The notes beneath the pieces were generated by a model that was not told the origin of the DNA, made no database searches, and saw nothing but the letters and a program-made list of their open reading frames with translations. A stretch of 64,000 nucleotides of DNA from Oceanibacterium hippocampi (GTDB lineage Bacteria > Pseudomonadota > Alphaproteobacteria > Sneathiellales > Sneathiellaceae), in assembly GCF_900172325.1 (NCBI RefSeq), contig NZ_FWFR01000004.1, forward strand, positions 1 through 64,000, written 5' to 3'. The first letter of the stretch is position 1, and the number at the start of each line of letters is the position of its first letter. Both the position numbers and the translations under genes were made by a program. Of the stretch, positions 41,337-50,785 are shown in pieces.

Positions 41337-42683
41337 TCAGAACACGCTCTTGAGATCGGCGGAGAATGTCGGGAAGGCGAACAGCGTCTCCTGCAGTTCC
41401 GTCGCGGTGATGCCGTGGCGCATGGCCAGTGCAAACAGGTGGATCAGGTCCTCCCCGTGATGGCCGATCATGTGCGCGCCGACGATCCTGTCGCTCTTCT
41501 CCTCGACCAGAACCTTCGACCAGGCGACCGTCTCCGCATGGGTCCGGGCGGCAAGCCAGTCCGTCATGTCGACGGTCTTGGCCTTCACCTTGATGCCAGC
41601 GGCGCCGGCCTCCGCCTCGGTCAGGCCGACCGCGCTCAAGGCCGGCACCGTGTACACGGCGCTCGGTATGACCGTGTAGTCGGGCTTCCTGACCGGCCCA
41701 TGCACGATATTCTGGCCGACGATGCGGCCTTCATAGGTCGCCAGCGGCGACAGCTGCGCCGAGCCGACGAGCGAGTCGCCCGCGACCCAGACGGACGGAT
41801 TCGAGGTCGAACGAAGGAAATCGTCGACGTCTATCCGGATCTCGTCATGCGCGATATCGGCCGCGTCCAGATCGAGCTCGCCGACATTCGCGATGCGGCC
41901 GGCGCCGTTCACCACCCGGTCGGCCCGAAGCGCGTGCTCATTGCCGTCCCGCTCGTAGGCGACGCTGAGTCCGTCGCCCGCTCGGGTGATTTCCTTCACC
42001 TCGACGCCGGTCTCGACCGTCACGCCGAGCCGCTCGGTTTCGCGATGCAGTATCGCCACGGCGTCAGCATCCATCGCCGGCAGCAACCGTGGTGTCGCTT
42101 CGAGGATCGTGACCTTCGCCCCGGCGCGGGCATAGACATGGGCGAATTCCATGGCGATGACGCCGCCGCCGATGAAGATCACTTCGCCCGGCAGGTCACG
42201 TTCCGTGAGCACCTCGTCGGACGTGATCATGTGCTCCGCGCCTGGAATCGGCAGCGGCCGCGGCTTAGAGCCCGTGGCAATGACGATGTTGTCCGCCGCG
42301 ATGGTCCGGCCGTCGACGCGGATCCTGTCGGGGCCGGCGAAGGTCGCCTTGCCACGGAAGACCGTCCCGCGCTTCTCGGCCGTTTCCAGCATGGCGCCGG
42401 GAATGTCGCTGATCAGGTCGTGCTTTCGATCGATCAGCCGGGCCCAGTCCAGCCGTGCCTTGCCAACCTCGATTCCGTGCACCGGCGCCCGCTCGATCCC
42501 GTGCATCGCCTGGGCCGCGGCAACCAGCACCTTCTTCGGCGTGCAACCGCGGTTCGGGCAGGTCCCGCCGAAGTCGCGTTCCTCGACGAAGGCGATGTTC
42601 CTGCCGGCCTCGTGCAGAATGGCGGATGCGCCGAAGCCGGCATTGCCACCGCCGATGATGATGGTGTCGAAGCTCTGAACCAT
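41337..42683 (-). CDS. Pyridine nucleotide-disulfide oxidoreductase (class I)
   Basis: This 448-residue FAD enzyme has the FAD-binding IIIGGGNAGFGASAILHEAG, the redox-active pair in FGGTCPNRGCTPKK, and the second nucleotide fold EVIFIGGGVIAMEFAHVYAR. The dimerisation end reads FAFPTFSADLKSVF; the usual His-Pro-Thr...Glu active-site dyad of glutathione reductase or lipoamide dehydrogenase is Phe-Pro-Thr...Ala here, as in some poorly characterised relatives. ATG 42683 has GGGAGGAA upstream, so longer frames from 42731 or 42782 are not used. The disulfide substrate is unknown. Confidence 0.85.
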   Translation of the reverse strand: MVQSFDTIIIGGGNAGFGASAILHEAGRNIAFVEERDFGGTCPNRGCTPKKVLVAAAQAMHGIERAPVHGIEVGKARLDWARLIDRKHDLISDIPGAMLETAEKRGTVFRGKATFAGPDRIRVDGRTIAADNIVIATGSKPRPLPIPGAEHMITSDEVLTERDLPGEVIFIGGGVIAMEFAHVYARAGAKVTILEATPRLLPAMDADAVAILHRETERLGVTVETGVEVKEITRAGDGLSVAYERDGNEHALRADRVVNGAGRIANVGELDLDAADIAHDEIRIDVDDFLRSTSNPSVWVAGDSLVGSAQLSPLATYEGRIVGQNIVHGPVRKPDYTVIPSAVYTVPALSAVGLTEAEAGAAGIKVKAKTVDMTDWLAARTHAETVAWSKVLVEEKSDRIVGAHMIGHHGEDLIHLFALAMRHGITATELQETLFAFPTFSADLKSVF

Positions 42684-42867
42684 GGAGTTCCTCCCGGTTT
42701 GCAATCGGTTCGCGTCTCCTGATACCGACATGAACCCGGAGCAGCCCGCTGCGTTCCGACCATAACAGTGCAGCGGGATCACATTTCCGTTCCGGGGGGG
42801 CGGAAACGATCACGCGAGGCGAGACGGGTCGCGTACCGGCGATGGGATCGGGGACGCGTCAGGTGCG

Positions 42868-43248
42868 TCAGGCCGCCTCGTGATCGCGCTGCGTGGTCTC
42901 CGTGGGCTTTCCGTAGAGACCGATATTCTCGTCACCCCAGACCTTCAGCGCCAGCAGGATCGATTCCATGCTGCGGCCGAGCGGGGACAGGCTGTACTCC
43001 ACCTTCGGCGGCACCTGCGCATAGACCTTGCGGTTGATCAGGCCGTCGGCTTCCAGCTCGCGCAACTGGTTGGTCAGCATGCGTGGCGTGACGTTCACGA
43101 TGTGGCGGCGGATCTCGTTGAAGCGCAGCGTGCCGGACAAGAGGTGGTAGAGGATGACCGACTTCCACTTGCCGTCGATCAGCCCGATCGCCGCTTCGAC
43201 CGAACAGCCGGGGCTGCAGTCGAACCGGGAGTGCCGCGCCTTGGCCAT
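42868..43248 (-). CDS. HxlR family transcriptional regulator
   Basis: This 126-residue winged-helix protein has an N-terminal cysteine pair (CSPGCSVEAA), IDGKWKSVILYHLLSGTLRF and the recognition region VNVTPRMLTNQLRELEADGL, typical of HxlR. The cysteines suggest sensing of electrophiles or aldehydes. It is divergent from a quinone-reductase-like gene across 104 bases, the usual target arrangement. Confidence 0.88.
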   Translation of the reverse strand: MAKARHSRFDCSPGCSVEAAIGLIDGKWKSVILYHLLSGTLRFNEIRRHIVNVTPRMLTNQLRELEADGLINRKVYAQVPPKVEYSLSPLGRSMESILLALKVWGDENIGLYGKPTETTQRDHEAA

Positions 43249-43352
43249 AACAGTATCCTTTTCGACACTATATGCGTTCGTTGTGCGTATTGCGTAGGTT
43301 CGACTATAGGGTCATTTCTGGCGCCTAGCAACTGCCAGCCAGGAGAACGACC

Positions 43353-44366
43353 ATGAAAGCCATCGGCTATACCCATCCCCGTTCCATCGACCAGGCGGAT
43401 TCCCTGATCGATTTCGAGGCCGAGAGGCCGTCCCCCGCCGGCCGCGACCTGCTGGTCGAAGTGAAGGCCGTATCCGTCAACCCGGTCGACACCAAGGTCC
43501 GGATGAATGTCGCGCCGGAACCCGGCGAGTACAAGGTGCTGGGCTGGGACGCGGTCGGCACGGTGCTAGCGGTCGGGGACGAGGTCCGGCTGTTTCAGCC
43601 GGGCGACGCGGTTTTCTACGCTGGCTCGATCACCCGGCCGGGCGCCAACAGCGAGTACCATCTTGTCGATGAGCGGATCGTCGGCCGCAAGCCTTCGACC
43701 CTGTCCGATGCCGAGGCCGCGGCCTTGCCGCTGACCGCGATCACCGCCTGGGAAATGTTGTTCGACCGCCTGGATATCCGCAAGCCGGTCGCGGGAGCGG
43801 CCAATGCGGTCCTGATCGTCGGCGGCGCCGGCGGCGTCGGTTCGATCGCCATCCAGCTCGTCCGCGCGCTCACCGACCTGACGGTGATCGCGACCGCGTC
43901 GCGGCCGGAAACCCAGGCCTGGGTCAGGACGCTCGGCGCCCACCACGTGGTCGATCACAGCCGGCCGCTGGCCGCGCAGGTGGCGGCACTCGGGATCGGG
44001 GCGCCGGCCTTCGTCTTCTCGACGACCGAGACCGAGCGGCACATCAAGGAAATTTTCGAGCTTGTTGCGCCGCAGGGCCGATTCGGCCTGATCGACGACC
44101 CTGTCGGTCTCGATATCAAGGGTTTCAAGAACAAGGCGGTCTCGATTCACTGGGAGTTCATGTTCACCCGCTCCATGTTCGAAACCGCCGACATGGAAGA
44201 GCAGGGCAAACTGCTCAACGAGGTGGCCGGCCTGATCGACCGGGGGGTCATCCGCACCACGGTGACCGAGGTGATTTCGCCGATCAATGCCGCGACACTC
44301 AGGAAGGCTCATGCGGTCATCGAAAGCGGTAAGGCCAGGGGCAAGATCGTGCTCGAGGGCTTCTGA
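43353..44366 (+). CDS. Zinc-type alcohol dehydrogenase family / NADPH:quinone reductase-like protein
   Basis: This 337-residue medium-chain dehydrogenase/reductase has a GroES-like N-terminus (KVLGWDAVGTVLAVGDEVRL) and the nucleotide-binding motif LIVGGAGGVGSIAIQLVRAL. The cysteine cluster of zinc enzymes is absent, so it is probably a quinone or enone reductase. It lies divergently next to hxlR and is likely induced by the same reactive compounds. Confidence 0.87.
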   Translation: MKAIGYTHPRSIDQADSLIDFEAERPSPAGRDLLVEVKAVSVNPVDTKVRMNVAPEPGEYKVLGWDAVGTVLAVGDEVRLFQPGDAVFYAGSITRPGANSEYHLVDERIVGRKPSTLSDAEAAALPLTAITAWEMLFDRLDIRKPVAGAANAVLIVGGAGGVGSIAIQLVRALTDLTVIATASRPETQAWVRTLGAHHVVDHSRPLAAQVAALGIGAPAFVFSTTETERHIKEIFELVAPQGRFGLIDDPVGLDIKGFKNKAVSIHWEFMFTRSMFETADMEEQGKLLNEVAGLIDRGVIRTTVTEVISPINAATLRKAHAVIESGKARGKIVLEGF

Positions 44367-44382
44367 GTCCGATATCGCGCGG

Positions 44383-44421
44383 CCCGGGCTGTCGGGGTGG
44401 TTCCTCCCCTGACAGCCCGGG
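44383..44421 (+). terminator. Strong hairpin between convergent genes
   Basis: CCCGGGCTGTCGGGG and CCCCTGACAGCCCGGG pair along 15 bp with a single bulged T and an 8-base loop. No clear T-run follows on either strand, so it may work as a bidirectional barrier or with Rho. Confidence 0.5.
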
Positions 44422-44508
44422 GTCGCGGTTGTCACGATGGAGGATGGTCGGCGAGGCGACCGGACTCGACAGGGCGGTAGCGGTCGCTGCCGGTGCCCGG
44501 GCGGTCCG

Positions 44509-46215
44509 TCAGCCGTCGAGGCGGCGCTCCGGCTCGCCGATCCTCTGGCGGGCTTCCCAGTCGGGCGCGAAGAAAGTCTCCACATTTGCCGGTGGGAGCG
44601 GGTCGCGCCCGAGGATGTGATCGGCCGCCTTCTCGCCGATCATGATCGTTGGCGCATTGATGTTGCCGTTGGTCAAGGTCGGCATGATCGAGGAATCGAC
44701 CACGCGAAGCCCCTCGATGCCGTGGACGCGGCATTCGGGATCGACCACCGCCTGGGGATCGGTTCCCATCCGGCAACTGCCGGCGGGGTGGTAGGCGGTC
44801 TCTGCCGTCTCGGCGACCCAGGCGTCGATCTCGTCGTCGCTTTTCACATGCGAACCGGGGGCGATTTCCTTGCCACGGTATCGATCGAAGGCGGCCTGCG
44901 CGAATATCTCGCGGGTCAGCCGCAGGCCGGCCCGGTACGCCGCCCGGTCGGCTTCCTCGCTCAGGTAGTTGAACAAGAGGCTGGGCGGTTCGGCCGGGTC
45001 TGCCGATTTCAGCCGGACGTGACCGCGGCTTTTCGGCTTGTTGGCCCCGAGGTGGACCTGGAAACCGTGCCCCTTGGCGGCGCTGGATCCGTCGTAGGCG
45101 ATCGCGCCTGCCAGGAAATGATACTGGATGTCCGGAAAGCGAAGGCCGGCCCTGCTGCGGATATAGCCGTTGGACTCGAACTGGTTGCTGGCGCCGAGAC
45201 CATTCTTGAACAGCAGCCAGCGGACCCCGATCCAGGCCCGCGCGAAAGGGTTCAGTGATCCGTTGAGCGTGATCTTCCGGGTGCATTCCTGCTGCACCCA
45301 TACTTCGAGATGATCCTGGAGGTTGCCGCCGACGCCGGGCAGGTCATGCGCGACCGCGATGCCATGTTCCTTCAGATGCGCCGCCGGGCCGATGCCGGAC
45401 AGCATCAGCAGCTTGGGGGAATTGAAGCTGCTTGCCGACAGGATGACCTCGCGTCGTGCCCCGGCCCGGACCACGCGATCGCCAAGGCGGTATTCGACCC
45501 CGATCGCGCGGCGCCCCTCGAGCAGGATCCGGGTCGTCAGGGCGTGCATCTTCAGCGACAGGTTCGGCCGGTCGAGGGCGGGCTTGAGATAGGCGTTCGC
45601 CGTCGAGCAGCGGACGCCGTCCCGCACGGTCATGTCCATGCGGCAGAATCCTTCCTGCCGCTCGCCGTTATAGTCCTCCGTCGTGCCGTAACCGGCCTGG
45701 CGCCCGGCCTCGATGAATGTCCGGTAAAGCGGATTGCGCATGTTGTTGCCGTTGCAGGTCGCCAGGGGGCCGTCGACGCCACGGTAATTGTCGGCGCCGT
45801 AGACGCAGTCCTCCGCGCGCATGAAATAGGGCAGCACGTCGGCATAGCCCCATCCTGTCGCGCCCTCGTCGACCCACTCCGCGAAGTCGCCGGCATTCCC
45901 GCGCACATAGGCAAGCCCGTTTATCGAGGACGAGCCGCCGATGACCTTGCCCCGCGCCTGGTGGATCGTACGGCCGCCCAGACCCGGCTCCGGTTCGGTG
46001 TGAAGCGCCCAGTCGAACTTCTCCATGTTGAGCGGGATCGAGAATGCCGTCGGCATCTGGATGAAGATGGAACTGTCCTTGCCGCCGAATTCGAGCAGCA
46101 GCACGCTGTTGCTGCCATCGGCCGTCAGCCGGTCGGCCAGGACGCAGCCCGCCGAACCGGCGCCGACCACGATGTAATCGAAGGTATCATCGAAGGTCGT
46201 CTCGTTCACTGCCAA
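44509..46215 (-). CDS. betA: GMC family oxidoreductase (choline dehydrogenase-like)
   Basis: This 568-residue flavoprotein has YIVVGAGSAGCVLADRL for FAD, the GMC signatures RGKVIGGSSSINGLAYVRG and ASSFNSPKLLMLSGIG, and the C-terminal active site YHPAGSCRMG followed by NINAPTIMIGEKAADHI (the His-Asn pair). It oxidises an alcohol, most likely choline to betaine aldehyde. The BCCT choline-type transporter gene 30 bases upstream on the same strand supports this. No betB or betI gene is adjacent. Confidence 0.82.
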   Translation of the reverse strand: MAVNETTFDDTFDYIVVGAGSAGCVLADRLTADGSNSVLLLEFGGKDSSIFIQMPTAFSIPLNMEKFDWALHTEPEPGLGGRTIHQARGKVIGGSSSINGLAYVRGNAGDFAEWVDEGATGWGYADVLPYFMRAEDCVYGADNYRGVDGPLATCNGNNMRNPLYRTFIEAGRQAGYGTTEDYNGERQEGFCRMDMTVRDGVRCSTANAYLKPALDRPNLSLKMHALTTRILLEGRRAIGVEYRLGDRVVRAGARREVILSASSFNSPKLLMLSGIGPAAHLKEHGIAVAHDLPGVGGNLQDHLEVWVQQECTRKITLNGSLNPFARAWIGVRWLLFKNGLGASNQFESNGYIRSRAGLRFPDIQYHFLAGAIAYDGSSAAKGHGFQVHLGANKPKSRGHVRLKSADPAEPPSLLFNYLSEEADRAAYRAGLRLTREIFAQAAFDRYRGKEIAPGSHVKSDDEIDAWVAETAETAYHPAGSCRMGTDPQAVVDPECRVHGIEGLRVVDSSIMPTLTNGNINAPTIMIGEKAADHILGRDPLPPANVETFFAPDWEARQRIGEPERRLDG

Positions 46216-46245
46216 TTCCTCCCGTGTGTCGCGGCCATTGTCTGC

Positions 46246-48312
46246 TCATTCGCCCGAGCCGGAGCGAGAGCCCGCGACGGATGTGCTTTCGTCGGGCATG
46301 ACCGTCGCTCCCGGCGTCTGCTGCTGCATGTGCAGGAAATGCAGATGCCGTTCGTACTGGTCGAGAATGTCCGCGATCAGCTGCTCCCGGGTATAGCCCA
46401 TCAGATCGTAGCCCAGTCCGCCTTCGAACAGATGCGCCTCGACGCGGTAGTAGGTCGGCGTCGCGCGCTGCGGACGAATGGCGAAGCTCGGCACGACCGA
46501 ACGCATCGGCCACATCTGGTAGGTGAAATCCTGGGCGCCCGACAATTCTATGTCGAGAGAGAGGTGCGGTTTCTCAGCCGGTCCCTCGTTGATCGCGACC
46601 GGCAGCCCCTCTTTCTCCAGGTGTTCGCGGATGGCTTCCATTGCCGGCCTGCCGACCCTGGCCAGGAAAGCGAGCGCCTCTTCGTGCGTCGGGTAGACGA
46701 AGGTTCGCGCGAGACGGCGGCTCCATGATTCCTGCCGGCCGCCGCCGGTGCGGCTTGAGAGATAAATCGACAGGCTGCGGCTGTGACTTTCGTCCTTCAT
46801 GGCCTCGACCTTCAATGCCTTGAACAGCCCTGCCATCATGAAGATGAGTACGATCGAGAATGGCAGGCCCATGATCACCGTCGTGCTCTGCAGGGCGGTC
46901 AGGCCGTCGGCGAAAAGCAGCGCCACGGTCACGACGCCGATGATGGCGGCCCAGAGGATCCGCATCCACACCGGGGCATCCTGGTCCGGATGGTCGAGGA
47001 TGGAGGTGAAGTTCGACAGCACGAGCGCGCCGGAATCGCCTGACGTGATGAAGAAGACGATCGCCAGGATGGTGACGACGATGGTGGTGATTCCGGTCCA
47101 GGGCATCTGTTCGAGGAACAGGTAGATCGCCGAACCCGGGCTGTTCATGGCCTGCTCGCCGAAATCGATCGCGCCGCCCATCACGAGGTCGATGGCGCTG
47201 TTTCCCATGATTGCCATCCACGCCACCATGAAGGCAAAAGGCAGGATCAGCGTTCCCGCGACAAACTGCGCGATCGTGCGCCCGCGCGAGATGCGGGCCA
47301 GGAACAGGCCGACGAACGGGCCCCAGGCGATCCACCATGCCCAGAAGAAAACGGTCCAGGCATTGAGCCAGTCGGTCGGCGGATCGAAAGCATATGTGTT
47401 GAGCGAGAGCGCGATGAAACTGGAGAGATAGTCGCCGAGATTCATCACCAGGGCGCTGAGAAGGAACACGGTCTCGCCTGCGAAAAGGATGAACAGCATA
47501 AGCGCGACGGCGAGAATCATGTTGAACTCGGAAAGCCGACGGATTCCCTTCTCGACGCCGGTTGCCGCCGAGATCGCGGCGCCCACGACGATGGCGACCG
47601 CCAGTGACGCCTGCGTGAGGGCGCCCTGGGGAACGTCGAACATGTAGGCGAGACCGAAGTTCAGCTGAATGATGCCAATGCCAAGGCTGGTGGCGATGCC
47701 GAAGACCGTGCCGAGCACGGCGGCGATGTCGACGCTGTGGCCGATCCATCCGTCGATGCGCCGGCCGAAGATCGGGAACAGGGCAGAGCGGATCGTCAAG
47801 GGCAGGCCGTGGCGATAGCTGAAATAGGCGAGCGACATGCCGACCAGGGTATAGACGCCCCAGCCGGAGATGCCCCAGTGGAAGAGGGTCAGTTCAAGGG
47901 CATGCCGGGCTGCCGCCTCGGTGCTGCCTTCGCCGACCGGCGGGGCGAGATACTGCGTCAACGGCTCGGCGACGCAGAAGAACAGGAGGTCGATGCCGAT
48001 GCCGGCCGCGAACAGCATCGCGGCCCATGTCAGCAACGGGAATTCCGGCCTCGAATGTTCCGGCCCCAGCCTTATCTTGCCAAAGCGCGACAGCCCGATG
48101 GCGATGACGAAAACCAGGTACAGCAGGATGGCGACGAAATAGAACCATCCGAAGCTGTCCGACACCCAGCTCAGCACCGCGCCGATCACGGCGTTGGCCG
48201 GCTCGGTGAAAACCATCACCCAGAGCGCAAATGCGACGATTCCTGTCGTGGATCCGTAGAAGACGATCGGATTGAGACGGCCGCTGTCGGCGTCCGCGGA
48301 CGGTTGAGGCAT
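46246..48312 (-). CDS. betT: BCCT family transporter (BetT-like choline transporter)
   Basis: This 688-residue protein has 12 membrane segments (about residues 12-505) with LTLFHWGISGWGVYTLVGMS and the BCCT signature TVFFWAWWIAWGPFVGLFLA. A long cytoplasmic tail (about 510-688) is typical of osmosensing BetT rather than of the short betaine carriers. It imports choline with protons. It forms an operon with the downstream GMC dehydrogenase. Confidence 0.85.
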   Translation of the reverse strand: MPQPSADADSGRLNPIVFYGSTTGIVAFALWVMVFTEPANAVIGAVLSWVSDSFGWFYFVAILLYLVFVIAIGLSRFGKIRLGPEHSRPEFPLLTWAAMLFAAGIGIDLLFFCVAEPLTQYLAPPVGEGSTEAAARHALELTLFHWGISGWGVYTLVGMSLAYFSYRHGLPLTIRSALFPIFGRRIDGWIGHSVDIAAVLGTVFGIATSLGIGIIQLNFGLAYMFDVPQGALTQASLAVAIVVGAAISAATGVEKGIRRLSEFNMILAVALMLFILFAGETVFLLSALVMNLGDYLSSFIALSLNTYAFDPPTDWLNAWTVFFWAWWIAWGPFVGLFLARISRGRTIAQFVAGTLILPFAFMVAWMAIMGNSAIDLVMGGAIDFGEQAMNSPGSAIYLFLEQMPWTGITTIVVTILAIVFFITSGDSGALVLSNFTSILDHPDQDAPVWMRILWAAIIGVVTVALLFADGLTALQSTTVIMGLPFSIVLIFMMAGLFKALKVEAMKDESHSRSLSIYLSSRTGGGRQESWSRRLARTFVYPTHEEALAFLARVGRPAMEAIREHLEKEGLPVAINEGPAEKPHLSLDIELSGAQDFTYQMWPMRSVVPSFAIRPQRATPTYYRVEAHLFEGGLGYDLMGYTREQLIADILDQYERHLHFLHMQQQTPGATVMPDESTSVAGSRSGSGE

Positions 48313-48646
48313 GTCGCGCTCCTTCTGCCAGTCCGCAATATTCGGCGCAGCAACACATCAGTTCGCAGGAGTTCCATGCCGCCGAAGCACGCGGGCGATT
48401 GGCATTCAGGTTCAGAATCAAACACAGCAACAGGACGACCGGGAAATTGCACTGTCAAAAATCGAACACTCCGTCGCCAACAGATTGAAAATTAGATACG
48501 AACGATTTTGATTAGTGAAGGAAAATGTTTTTGTTGATCGGGGGAACCAAATCCGTCTTCGTGACATCAATTATCACGATGGACACTTCTGTGTTCGAGA
48601 TATTTGGGCTTTCGCGTGAGAGCGGTGCTGCTGCCGGTCGGAGGCC
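48313..48646. other. AT-richer intergenic region before betT; no gene seen
   Basis: This stretch separates the start of the BCCT gene from the end of the MscS gene, both on the minus strand, so it should hold the betT promoter. Bases 48470-48600 are clearly richer in A and T than the surroundings. I could not identify a convincing BetI-type operator or terminator. Confidence 0.45.
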
Positions 48647-49462
48647 CTATCGCGGCCGGTCGATCTCCGCCATCGGGACTGTCGCGAAGGCGGCGCCGAG
48701 GCGTCCGATCGCCGCCTTTCCGCGCACGGTCAGGTCGGTCATGAAGCGGAACTGCTGGCGTGCATCGACCGGATAGGCCTTCAACTGGTACCACGTCCCC
48801 CAGGGCTTCTCGTGGATGATCACCGCGATAGGCTCGTCGAAATAGAGATAGGGGCTGGTCAGCGCGACGTCAGTGAGCGCTTCCCTGACCTTCGCCGCGT
48901 CGTGCATGGGATGCAGGTAGAAATCGGCGATGCATTGGAGCCTTGGTGAGCCGTCGTTCGAATTGACGATCGCGGTATCCCACAGGCGGGCGTGGGGAAT
49001 TGACACCACGTCGTCGCTGGGTGTCACGATCTGCACCGCCCGCATGCCGACATGGCGCACTTCACCATAAATACCGTCGATCCGGATCCAGTCCCCGTTG
49101 CGGTAGGGCATCTCGCCGACCGCAACGATGCCGGCGATCAGGCTGCTCGCCAGATCCTTGAGCGCGAACCCGATCGCCAGCCCGATGGTGCCGAACAGCG
49201 CCACCATGTTCTGCAGTGACGGTTTGATCAGCAGCGGCACGATGATGATGAAGGCACCGATGATCAGGAGCAGGCGAAGGACCGGCACGAGGGCGAGCAC
49301 GAACAGGCGCCGCTTGCCCTGCAGCCGGTTGCCGACCCAGGGCAGGGCCCGCTGCACGGCGGCGATCAGCAGTCCGGCAATCGCGATGACCGCGAGAATC
49401 TCGATCGCCATGGCCAGGTCGGGCGCCTTGAAAATGCCGGCTATCGGGGTGTCTTCGGACAT
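48647..49462 (-). CDS. MscS family mechanosensitive ion channel
   Basis: This 271-residue protein has three N-terminal helices. The pore helix reads LFGTIGLAIGFALKDLASSL, followed by the beta domain IRIDGIYGEVRHVGMRAVQI typical of MscS. It releases solutes on osmotic downshock, which fits its position beside choline uptake genes. It is encoded 36 bases after an unknown 428-residue protein on the same strand. Confidence 0.88.
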   Translation of the reverse strand: MSEDTPIAGIFKAPDLAMAIEILAVIAIAGLLIAAVQRALPWVGNRLQGKRRLFVLALVPVLRLLLIIGAFIIIVPLLIKPSLQNMVALFGTIGLAIGFALKDLASSLIAGIVAVGEMPYRNGDWIRIDGIYGEVRHVGMRAVQIVTPSDDVVSIPHARLWDTAIVNSNDGSPRLQCIADFYLHPMHDAAKVREALTDVALTSPYLYFDEPIAVIIHEKPWGTWYQLKAYPVDARQQFRFMTDLTVRGKAAIGRLGAAFATVPMAEIDRPR

Positions 49463-49498
49463 GGGTCCTGCTGGTTCTGGGACAGGTTGGTTTTCGGG

Positions 49499-50785
49499 TC
49501 AGAAATCGTCGATCAGGAAGTCGCGGGTGCGCAGCCATTCGCGGGTCAGCGTGTAACCGAGGGCCGATACGATCCAGCGCCCCTGTCGCCGTTCCAGCAG
49601 GTCGAGTGACCTGAGGCGTTCGGCGATGGCGTTGCTTCGGAACAGCGGCATCGGCAAGACTTCGTTCAACGCCTCCACCGTCAGGCCGTTGTGCAGCAAC
49701 AACGCGTGAAGGAAGAGGATCGTATCCTCGTCCAGCTTGAGCGACGGTTCCGGAAGATCGGCCGAGACCCAGACGACGACGGTGGCCGAATCGTCGGTCC
49801 CGTCCGGCCGCGAGGTTTCGCTGTCTTCGGAACGGGCCTCGGTTTCGGGTTCCGCTCTCAGACGTGCCCGCCAGTAGCTGCGCGCGGTGCCGGGGTTGCC
49901 GCGACAGTGGGCAGCCAGGCGGATGAGCTCGTCGCTCGTGTGGTTGTCGGCGGCCGGCACGGCCAGCGTTTCGCGGCCGGTTCGGGCGTGTCTGAAACTC
50001 AGTTGCCTTCCGCCCTCAGGTGCCGCCAGCAGGGAGAAGAGGCGCGCCAGTCTGGTGCCGTCGAAAGCCTCCAGCGTGAGCGCCTCGGGCTGGGGTATGG
50101 GCCATACATGGCGCAGGAAGGCCCAGGCCCAGCTGTCGCAGCCGATCAGTCCGCGGCCGGCCCGGCCACAGGCCACGTCCTCGAGCAGGCGGCGCACCAG
50201 AACCAAGCCGTTCGCATGGCGCAGGAAGCAATGTTCGAGGCGGGGGATGGCCCAAAGCTGCCCGGCTTCCGGCCAGGATGGTCGCCAACCCGGGTCGCCT
50301 GCCAGGATCTCCTCGTGCGATGGCGGGTCGATCACCTGGGCTCCATGCCGGGATGCCCAGGCCTCGACGATACCCGCGTGACCGCAGTGTGGCTGTCCGA
50401 TGACGAAGCTTGCAGACGACGTGCGCGCCGGGGCGGCTCTTTCCGTCAGCGCCGTGTCGAGGCCCGTCGAGACCTCGGTCCAGTCGAACGGGCGGACCAG
50501 ATGCTCCAGCCTCACTTCCGCCAGGGCACGAAGGGATTTTTCCCGCTCGGTCGGGGCGTTCTCGTCCCCGTCGCTCATCCTGAAGGTCGATTTGAGCGAG
50601 GACCAGGCATGCGCCGTGGCACTGGCCGTCGGGCGCTCGGGACGCGCATAGTCGCCAAGCGGCACGAAGCGCCACAACTCTGCCGGGTCGGTTTCGGGGG
50701 CCTCGCTCAACGAGAGGCTCCGGAAGCAGGCCGCGCATTCGCCATCGGCCGCTTTGGCAAAGGCCAGACTGAAGCGTGGCTCCAT
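49499..50785 (-). CDS. Uncharacterised 428-residue protein encoded upstream of MscS
   Basis: I do not recognise this family. Residues 125-150 (SASFVIGQPHCGHAGIVEAW) resemble a nucleotide-binding loop with the P-loop lysine lost. Then comes a conserved-looking block rich in Trp and His (QLWAIPRLEHCFLRHANGLV, IGCDSWAWAFLRHVWP). A low-complexity acidic stretch at about 310-335 leads to a C-terminal winged-helix-like segment (LFRSNAIAERLRSLDLLERR). No signal peptide or membrane helix is seen. The 36-base spacing to the MscS gene suggests an operon, so it may regulate or accompany the channel. An inactive AAA-like ATPase is one possible reading. Confidence 0.7.
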   Translation of the reverse strand: MEPRFSLAFAKAADGECAACFRSLSLSEAPETDPAELWRFVPLGDYARPERPTASATAHAWSSLKSTFRMSDGDENAPTEREKSLRALAEVRLEHLVRPFDWTEVSTGLDTALTERAAPARTSSASFVIGQPHCGHAGIVEAWASRHGAQVIDPPSHEEILAGDPGWRPSWPEAGQLWAIPRLEHCFLRHANGLVLVRRLLEDVACGRAGRGLIGCDSWAWAFLRHVWPIPQPEALTLEAFDGTRLARLFSLLAAPEGGRQLSFRHARTGRETLAVPAADNHTSDELIRLAAHCRGNPGTARSYWRARLRAEPETEARSEDSETSRPDGTDDSATVVVWVSADLPEPSLKLDEDTILFLHALLLHNGLTVEALNEVLPMPLFRSNAIAERLRSLDLLERRQGRWIVSALGYTLTREWLRTRDFLIDDF

